In this document: positions 55,531 to 64,000 of the stretch, one piece after another
How the letters are laid out: each line of letters starts with the position of its first letter
Numbering within the stretch: position 1 is the first letter of the stretch
NCBI GenBank assembly: GCA_916700875.1
Contig: CAKAKS010000039.1
Coordinates: forward strand, 22,713,315 to 22,777,314
Length of the DNA stretch: 64,000 bases
Source: Sebastes aleutianus
Taxonomy: Eukaryota; Chordata; Actinopteri; Perciformes; Sebastidae
Reading direction: 5' to 3'
Program-made: the position numbers and the translations under genes
The notes under the pieces: model-generated
What the model was told of the DNA's origin: nothing
Database searches by the model: none
The model's input: the letters and a program-made list of their open reading frames with translations, nothing else

Positions 55531-57239
55531 TGAAAATAATCATTACATGATATAGCCTTAGAAATCTTGGGTTAGGAGATAATATATCGTTTATCTGCAT
55601 TGATCAAACAGGCCTACAGTAAAAATAGCCTAACTGATATGTATTTATACTGTACAGTATACTGTATGTGTGCCATGTGGAATTTGCCTTCTGTTTCTTG
55701 TAATCACACAACACAGATCACCAAACTGATATCAGTATTCCCATTATAGCAAGGACATCATTTTTTTTTAGAGGAAAATTGCTTGTAAATTTGATTTATT
55801 AACAAAAACCCAAGGACGTCTACCATGGAGCTGACCCTGTGCCAAAGCAATTTAGGATCAATTGCGGGCAATGGAATAGCAATCACTATAATCTCCTTGC
55901 GGTCAGTCCTTTGCTGGTTTCTCAGCGCTGGGCGTCTTTAGGAGCTGGAAGCTGTAATTGTCACTGAGATAATTCCTTGCTGTGAGGAGGGGAGGATGGA
56001 CAAATGGCAACTTCATTTATCAGGATCTCCTCTGAGGCTGGCTGGCCTGATAACCCAATCAAACGTCTAGTGTGGCTGAGAGCTGTCTGGGCCAACACTG
56101 GGCTTTTTCAGCTCTGTGTTTGCCTCTCTGTCTATGTGGAAATATCAATGAGTCTTTGTCAGTGTGCTATGGTTTATAGCCAAAGCCCCATGGTGTTAAG
56201 AGGCTAGAGTCTCTCAGCGCAGAAATAACACTTAAAATTTCAGTTTCAGAAGCAGAAATCGTCCATGTGCTCCGTTTCCTGTATATTTTATCACACAATC
56301 ACACCATTGTATATTTGGATCTTGGCGATGAATGACATTCCTTATATTGGTTTTAGTTGGCATTGTTCTGGCAGAGGTTGAAAAGATCCTGGTCTGAAGC
56401 CGACCTAATGCTCGGGTCTTCAAGGTTGGCTGGTTTTAGGCCTCTCAGGGCCCAAGTCACAATGACCACGTCTCTGTATGAGAGGAGCCATGGTGGACAT
56501 GTTACTCAAAGGGGTTACTGCGTGACAGAGAGCACGCCTCCACAGATCCTGTGAGAGAAAAATAGTACACTTTCACTCACTGGTCATTTGTGATGTGTCA
56601 CTGAGGTGGAATTCATATAGCTCCTGCTTCTGGAGTCAGTATCTTGATTGTAGTTGACATTTCGTGGTATGTAGACGGCTCAGCTTAGAGTCACAGGGCA
56701 CTCTTTAGATGTTCAGCGCTGCTTTCATGAAATGTGATTGGTGTGGAATAATAGATGAAATTGTTAATGTACAGAGGGGCTCCAGTGTGCTGCTGTACTC
56801 GCTCTTTGGTTATATGCATTCTGTCAGCTTTCTCAGCTAAACTTAAGTGCACATCTGAGGCTTTTACATAATTGTTAAAACTGATATCTCAGTAAAAATC
56901 TCAGCTCCTCTTGATTGAATGATAATAATTAAGATTGTAGTTTCCTTTCCAAAGCCAGCTTGACAGATCCTGATATGCACGGCGCTTATGGAATTACTAA
57001 AACCTGTTTTATAATCTCAGTTTGTAGCCATGTGATTTAAATAAAGGAGCAGTCGCTGCCCTGAGAGCAGATTATGTACTGATCTCTACCACTGTCTGTC
57101 TCTGAATCTCTCTGTTCCTCTGAGCATTTCCTTTCCTTTCTGACCTCTTCCTTCTATATATGTATCACTCTGAGTATATTTTATATATACAGTTGCTACA
57201 CAGCTACTTGTCCATCAGAGATTTTTTTGTCAATTCTTT

Positions 57240-57600
57240 ATTAACCCTTGTGCCTCACGAGGGACATTTTAGGCTTTTTAATTTTTGGATAATTTTGGCT
57301 ATGGCATAAATAAGTCTAACAAAATCACCCTAGCAGTTAGTATACAGCAAATAATAATTGACCTTGTTTGCAGTCAACAGTTTTACAGATGTCTCTTTTA
57401 CAATGGTGGTCTCTGGGGAAAAAGCTTTTTGGGCTGCAGGGGGATTTTTTGCTGCAATACCGCGGGTGGCCACTGGGGAAAAATTGGAAGCAAGGCTGAG
57501 CAGCGGTGCCATATCCAGGTCTTATTATACATCCATGGTCATGATGAAAGAAGCGTTTCCATATTTTCTTTCCCTTTTCTTTCTTCCCTTTCACTTGGTT
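57240..57600 (+). mobile_element. Dispersed repeat, unclassified
   Basis: AACCCTTGTGCCTCACGAGG near 57244 resembles the start of a common fish element, and TTATTATACATCCATGGTCA near 57520 resembles the terminus seen at 43820. No frame of interest. Confidence 0.35.
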
Positions 57601-57829
57601 TGTTAAAAGGACATTTAGCCGTATGACTCATTAGGGAATTTGAGAGAAAACATCATCTTATTTCACATGTTGTTACCCCAAAAATGTCCATATAATCATC
57701 TGGATCCATGTTATGTTATTATAATTCTGGGATCTTACATACACTGTCTTATCCAGGGTAAGGCCTCAGGCAAACTGGTAGCATTCATTATATCCATGCA
57801 TATTTTATGAATTTATAGATTTCCCTGTT

Positions 57830-58195
57830 TCCAACGTTGTCTTTAAACGTAGGCGTTGTTCACTGATATAGTGCCTAATCAGACCAGGATAGGGGAACTA
57901 CAAGGAGGTCGGACTGATTGGATTCTCCACGGTCATCGGTAGTGAAAAAAAATCTAATTAAGCCTTCGGCGTCCCAAGTCAAACTCCCCAGGATTACCCT
58001 GGCCCTGCACCCAAAACCCAACCCTGGGAGAGGGTGATAACTAGACTCCCATAATCTGAAGCTGGGGCTGACTATCGGTGGGGGTTCATGATGAAATCCT
58101 TGCAAACCTACCAACCCAACTGCAGGGATGGCTGTCGTCACCACCGGCTCAGTAGTATGTTAGTCACATCATCCTGGAAGCAGTGAGACATAGCA
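57830..58195. other. Compact unclassified block
   Basis: It is more GC-rich than its surroundings, with possible short hairpins (e.g. CCAACCCTGGGAGAGGGT) and a minus-strand open frame of 89 codons. I compared it by memory with snRNAs, 7SK, Y RNA and common SINEs and found no match. Confidence 0.3.
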
Positions 58196-59905
58196 GGTAA
58201 ATAAAGTTGAAATCAATCATTCTGTGTTAATGTTCAATACCACAGCAGGAAATAGCATATAGCTACAGTAACATCAGCGTGTTTTGGGGAGATAATGATA
58301 GAAAAACTGATTTCATGCAGAGTTACAGCTCACAATCCCCCACGCTTTGAAGTCAAATTAGGAGTGTGTCTGCATGGGTGGAAACGAGAACAGAAAACAT
58401 GCTTTGAAAAAGCATTTAAACCCCCCATCTCCTCATCCTCCTCCTCCTCCTCCTCAAATCTGCCTTTTTGAGACAAAATAAAACCCTGCAAAGTCTCTTT
58501 TCCTTTTGTCCCAACTTTAGGATGTGGGTTGGATATATGCTCTTGAGTTTAGGGTTTGCTTTGCATTCACTCTTTTTTGTTTTAGTGTCTGTTGAGTGAA
58601 AGTACATGTTTACTGTGGTCATTGCTTTTTTTAACAGTCCTTGAAAACAGTCCGTTTGTGAGGAGAATTGACTCACAACAGGAGGCCGCTATTGATCAGG
58701 TGTTTGTCTAAAGGAAGTAGGGATGAAGGGAAGAAGAGGTGAGGAGGGTGAGGGGGTCAGGATGGGGTGATGAGACGAGGAAGAGCCAGTGACCAGGACG
58801 TGCTCTCCCTCTCACCAGGATGTAGACAAGTCTGAAATATGGCTCTTTTCTTTTGATCCTGGAAACAATGCACCTGCAGGAGGCCTGAGGATATGTCCTC
58901 TCCCCATGTCTCCAAGGTATCACTGACCCTTCTGAATATGGGTTCAGGTTTTCTATTATCACTATATCAATGACTCTACTTGGACAATAACACCACAAAA
59001 GTTAAAAAGTTGCTCGTCACCTCTTCTTGCCTTCCCACGGGATTCGATTGTTTGTTGTTTTTCCCAGCCTGGCATCAAAATGCAGCCAGAGTGAGAGCTA
59101 AATATGCGTCAAAACAAAAGTCCCCGAATTTATTTCACTCGCTCTGTTTATCTAAGCTGTGATTCAACCGAAATGGGACTTTGGATATGAATTTTCGAGT
59201 GGAAGCGGAGCGCTGGCAGCAGTGGCAGGGCCGCGTCCTTGACAGCCCTGTTGAATTAATTCCTTCCAAATGGCTGGTTTAAAGAATGAAAAGAGATGGT
59301 TTGAATAAAACCTACTACTGATCTAATGCGCCGCTATGATGGAGGTCCATTTTTACCCATAATATCTTGTGAAAGCATCCCTTTTTTTATCCCTGTGACT
59401 CATATTGTGTGGAATTGAAGCATAATGGAGTAGGTGGCCACACAGAAACCACCCGGGACGGCTCGTCATAGCACTTCACTTTGATTGACACAACACTTCT
59501 CTTTTCACATCAGACATGGTAAAATGGTATAAAAGTGCCTCTTTTACATAACATTGGACAATTGCATGCCTAACCTCCTTCATTCACCACTGGGCCTCTG
59601 TGAATTCAAACTGGAGCAACCTCAACATATCTGTGTTTTGTAATGCTAAAATTAGCAGAATCTCTGGCATGTGCTTGATATGGTAATAGGGCAGAGAAAC
59701 TGTGTTGGAGTTTTCCATTTTAACTTGGATGTTTGCCAGAATTGGCTTCTTAAATTGGACTAGAAATTTGTTGGTGTTGGCTGGACATTTAATATGGGAA
59801 TATTAATTAATACGATTTTTTTTGTTTATATATGTTGTTGCAGTACCTTTACAAGTATGTTTATGTATTCCTTTAACCTTAAATAAATAAAAAAAATAAT
59901 AATTA

Positions 59906-60145
59906 GGGCTGTCCTCGACCGAAGAAATTCTTAGTTGACTAATTGATTAGTTGATTTAATAGACAAATCTGTAAAACTGAGTTTCTCCGTAAGGAATCTC
60001 ACAAAAGCACCACTTTAAATCTTGTGTTTACCGGAGATGTGCATACGTTTCTTGGAAGTAAATCATTCAGCATGAAAAAGCATAAAAAAATTACCATTTG
60101 ACTAAAGAAATATTAGTCGACTAAGACCAAAACGACCATTATCAC
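59906..60145 (+). mobile_element. hAT-like repeat fragment
   Basis: It starts TAGGGCTGTCCTCGACCGAA and later has TAGTCGACTAAGACCAAAA, inverse to the left part (TTCTTAGTTGACTAATTG). Familiar from fish genomes. Confidence 0.65.
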
Positions 60146-60879
60146 CATTACTTACCATTATTTTGCATATAATCTTCCAACTTGCTTTAAAATCAACCAA
60201 ATGTACCACCATACCCAGTTACAGCCTGCTTTCCTTGTCTGTTCTCATTTGCTTGGCGTCTGTTTGTCAGATTGTGTCCTTTTCATACTACTGCTTGATT
60301 GTTTTACCTTTGTCCTCTGTAATGTTATGTGATCATACATGTATGTTGATTGTCAGCTTATAATGTTTTTGTTATGTATTAATTTCTTGCGTTCCATATT
60401 CCCTAATGTTTTGTCTGCTTTCTCCTGTTATGATTTTACATGTCGTTGCCTTTATTGTTATTTTAACAGCTAATTTAACATTTGGCCAAGGGACAACAGT
60501 TGGAAATGAGCCTTTTGACTCACACATGTTTACAGTGATGTTGATCATTGTAAATGCAGTCCGACAGGGATTATGATGTGCACTGTCCCCGCAAGCAAGC
60601 AAGTAAATAAATCACTTTTCTCTGAATCAAGTTTTTTTGTCCCTATCCCGATCTGATCCAATACTTATATTTACTTAAATGTTGATTAATTATGTATCTG
60701 ACACATTGAAATAAAAGCTGTAGCCTACTTAATCTGACACACTTTGTTTTTCACAAGTTACTAGATCCAAATACTGGAGGTCCTGTTTCATGAAAAGTTT
60801 AACAGGGAGAATGCAACTCCTGAAATTGACGTGACACGATCCGCGTGAGAGAAGACGCATCACTCTGTTGGATTTGTTG

Positions 60880-61420
60880 TAACCAATGGGCTACCTTCGG
60901 GTCTGAAAAGTGAAGCTGATGTTGAAGTGCCTTAAACTTGCATTCTTTCTAATAGCCAGCAGGGGGCGACTCCTCTGGTTGCAAAAAGAAGTCTGATTGT
61001 ATAGAAGTCTATGAGAAAATGAGCCTACTTCTCACTTGATTTATTACCTCAGTAAACATTGTAAACATGAGTTTATGGTCTCAATCTCTAGTTTCAAGTC
61101 TTCTTCAATACAGCATGATGTTCATTTAGTAAATTATGGTCGTTGGCGTTATCCGGTCTGAGTGTGGCCCGCCTTTTCATCTTACAACTTTAACCCTTTC
61201 ACAGTGTGTTTTCAGTTCATGAAACAAATAACATTTCGGTCGCCTAAAAATGTCTTATTCAGCGTTCGACTGTACTTAGCTCCACCCTCTTGTGTCACTT
61301 CTGGTTGAAAAAAAACAAGATAGCGACGGAACTCGAACTCGAGGCTTCAAAACGGTAGTCCACAAACCAATGAGTGACGTCACGGTGACTACGTCCACTT
61401 CTTATATAGTCTCAGGTAAA
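60880..61420 (+). mobile_element. Common fish MITE (TATATAGTCT end)
   Basis: Words GGGGGCGACTCCTCTGGTTG, CAAAAAGAAGTCTGATTG and the right end CGTCCACTTCTTATATAGTC are those of a well-spread teleost element. A relative is at 33790-34125. Confidence 0.65.
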
Positions 61421-63429
61421 GAAACACAGTGTACAGCGTTGTTACTGAGTAGAGGTTCTTCCCACACAAACAATCTTTGGCTGAGTACGGTCAGCGACTA
61501 CAGAGAGCACACAAACTCCACAACAGTCAAGTTTAATTTTAGCTTCAAGTGGAGGATTTATTCCATCTTTGTCTTGGCTCTCATGGCGTCACTGAACTGA
61601 TCAGATAATTGTAAGTGGGACATTTGCCCAGCCTTAAACATGGATCTCTATGATTAGCCTAACCCTTCTGAACCAAGATATGGAAGTGTGAGGATTAAAT
61701 ATAACACAAGATAACATTTTATTAATCCATAATCCCTAATTTAAATATCTTCATGCAGTTTCTCCTCGGCTTCCTTCTGCCCGTCTCCTTCTCAGAACTA
61801 AGCTTTATTAGAGGAAAAACCCAAATAAAACTGCAGCAAAACATCACACAGAATAGTGCATTGTGCTTTATGAATCCTGATAGTGTTTGGGTGTTGGTAG
61901 ATGAGGCATAAATGAACACTTCTGCGACACTGAGATGTTTTTCACACATAGACTCACACTGTGGCGGCTCTCAGCTGTGCCGAGTGCAGCACTAAATGTT
62001 TAATGGAGAGTTAAGGAATAAGGGGCATCTTCTGTCTGCATCGTGTCTCATTCCCACCTGGCCAAGCTCCAGTGCTCACTGCAGCATTCTGACCCGCTAC
62101 GCTGCTGCATTGAGACCGGATACAAAGCCTCATTGGGGACTATTTAGCTCCACTGAAGTTATGCGGTATATCGACTCGTTTTTGCAGCACCGGCTTCTGT
62201 TCTCAAACTTGGCCAAGTTCCTCCGTGACTTGACTCTTGTGCACCTGTGTTTCATTTCCTGGCCGTCGTCAGTGTCAGAGTAGTATGCAGGTCGTTTGAC
62301 CACCACCCACCAGCCTGTGTCACGGTCACAGCCTCAGCATTGGGGAGAAGTCCTGGCTGTCCTTCAATGGCTCTTTCACTGCCGCTATGTGACAATGCAT
62401 TTTTTTTCCGTGCCATAAAGCAGATGCTGTATTATAGCAGCACAATGCTGGGCCCATCTGAAACTGTTTACCATGTGAAAGGCACACTGGGATCAGGATG
62501 CCTACCACTGTGTGGGGCTTTTTGACTTGCCACTCTATAATGAGTACACACTGGAAGAGAAAAGAGCAGGCTGCTTTAACTGGCATTGTGATCACTGCAT
62601 AGAGAGAGAGGAAATGCGGTATAAAGTGCTGATCCAGGCTATTCTTCCAAGGCCGGGACTTTTTTTTATACTTACTAGAATACAGAGATTACTGTGACAT
62701 CAAATGAGCTTGTCAGCAGTTACACCCACAACCGATAAATAGGCAGGAAACTTGCAGTGTTTGTCCGCCTAAAAGAAAAAGATTATCCTCCAAATGATTT
62801 AGTGCGATAAAAATAATGTTAGTGGCTTTCTCATCCCTGACCTGCTGCGGCTTGATACAGCTGCGGCAGGTGTCCTCTGGATGAGGACACTGATTAGATC
62901 TTTTAAGACCTCTTTCACTGAAAGTCAACAAATGAAGAACTAAAGAAGTGAAGTGAAAACCGCTTGACTACAGAGGCTTAACCGGCAGAACTGAAAAGCC
63001 CTGCAGTTAAATGATTAGCCTCCTTTGTGTGACTAGTACCTGTCTTCTCTTGTCTTCCTGTTTGTTGTCTGTGAGTTGAAGAGGCTCCCCCTTGTTCTGA
63101 GATGTCTGCCCTCAGGCCTTGTTGTATGATGTAGTCCCCCCCCCTCCCTCCTCTTCACCACCACCACCACCCCTTGTAGAAAACAACTAAAGCAGTGTTG
63201 AACCAGCACTGCCGCTGGACTTACTGGTAGTCTGTCAGCAAGGCTCTTAGTCACTAATTGAGCACTCAAGCAAAGAGGGACCTTGAAAGGCCAGAGGTAC
63301 CCGGTCAGACAGGCTGGTTGGTCAGTCACCCTTCACAGCCAGACTGTTCCCCACCCCAGACGTGATTTCAGGCCCAAGAAGGACCCACTGGCGACAGGCA
63401 GCACTCAGACATCCCCCTGAAGCTAAAGC

Positions 63430-63960
63430 CGTGTTTCCACTGCATGGTACGGCTCAGCTCGACTCGACTCTAGAGCTGTCCCGAATACCATTTTTTGGGC
63501 TTCAAAGCTTCGGTGAGAAATATTCAAATGTATTTGAAGCTTCGTGGCGCAGAAGGCTGAAATGTTCTGTCTGTCTCCATCTCCCTTGTTTGTGTGCCCA
63601 GGACAGCGCCGCTGCCGCTCTACTGTACTCACTTGCACCTCTACACACAACAAACAGCGATATCCATCTGAGAACAACTAATAATTATTAATGTTGAATG
63701 TGAATTATATGGATTTATTCCTTATTTCATGGGCTATTTGGGGATTTATACTTTATTATTACATACTTATATACTGATTTGGATGTCGATAACCATGGCA
63801 ATGGTCGAAGCTTTGATGCATTCAGGTCAGCCCTACTCGACTCGACTCACTTTTGATACGAGGTCTTTTTTTTTAGCCATGTTTCCACTGCGGATAGTAC
63901 CCACTCAGTTTGGACATGATTCTCAGCTGATCGCTGTAGCGGCGGCGCATTAAACTGCTG
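63430..63960 (+). mobile_element. MITE with GTGTTTCCACTGC ends, split by a hAT element
   Basis: The left end GTGTTTCCACTGCATGGTAC and the (CTCGA)n words are followed after the insertion by GACTCACTTTTGATACGAGG and CATGTTTCCACTGCGGATAG. Right border uncertain. Confidence 0.65.
63471..63835 (+). mobile_element. hAT-like MITE with 8 bp target duplication
   Basis: CTCGACTC occurs at 63463-63470 and 63836-63843. The element starts TAGAGCTGTCCCGAATACC and ends ATTCAGGTCAGCCCTA. It sits inside another MITE. Because the target is CTCGA-repetitive, part of the match could be chance. Confidence 0.75.
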
Positions 63961-64000
63961 TGACATTATCTTCAATGGGACACTCGCTGAATCATTTCAA

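Larger units (their letters stand above)
46282..64000 (+). other. nrcam: Putative nrcam first intron (to the end of the window)
   Basis: No coding exon was found in this 17.7 kb. Repeats are listed separately. Stretches 47500-48660, 52101-54339, 55531-57239, 58200-59905 and 61421-63429 hold no feature I can name except simple repeats. Confidence 0.4.

Overview
The window looks like nuclear DNA from a ray-finned (teleost) fish. Genes are split by GT-AG introns, the intergenic and intronic space is AT-rich, and it is crowded with repeats typical of teleosts: L2 and L1-type LINE 3' ends, a Penelope-like element, a pogo/Tigger-type element, and many hAT-like and fold-back MITEs. Species cannot be told from the sequence alone; a percomorph is a guess from repeat style.

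Two protein-coding genes are read with high confidence. dnajb9 (ERdj4, an ER-lumen J-protein) is on the minus strand at 1213-2144, in two coding exons plus an untranslated first exon near 3553. pnpla8 (calcium-independent phospholipase A2 gamma) is on the plus strand at 6940-36542, in nine coding exons that join in frame to 847 codons plus stop, with a probable untranslated exon ending at 5850. The two genes are divergent. The roughly 2.2 kb between their first-exon candidates holds LINE tails and a duplicated 0.2 kb block. A CpG-rich block with a strong splice donor at 46281/46282 is a candidate untranslated first exon of nrcam. This is inferred from the human 7q31 order NRCAM-PNPLA8-THAP5-DNAJB9; no nrcam coding sequence lies in the window. 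No THAP5 coding sequence was seen between dnajb9 and pnpla8.

Layout: 1-1212 is dnajb9 3' UTR and downstream; 1213-3640 is dnajb9 with L2 and nested retroposons in its 5' UTR intron; 3700-5850 holds the two promoters and LINE debris; 5851-36542 is pnpla8, with intron 2 holding a nested LINE/hAT and Tigger/Penelope stack, and a 13.7 kb intron 7; 36543-46000 is pnpla8 3' UTR and intergenic DNA with fold-back elements; 46000-46281 is the putative nrcam first exon; 46282-64000 is its putative first intron, with a long GATA-type satellite, a cluster of hAT copies, a pair of iteron-bearing MITEs and other repeats.

The two genes share no pathway in a strict sense. DNAJB9 works with BiP in ER stress, and PNPLA8 remodels mitochondrial (and in mammals peroxisomal) membrane phospholipids. 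The most useful observations are the missing SKL peroxisomal signal on pnpla8, an upstream ORF overlapping its start codon, two mobile elements each precisely flanked by unusually long (about 100 and 180-195 bp) direct repeats, and several insertions dated by intact target-site duplications. I found no prokaryotic-type system, CRISPR array, or clearly new protein family.
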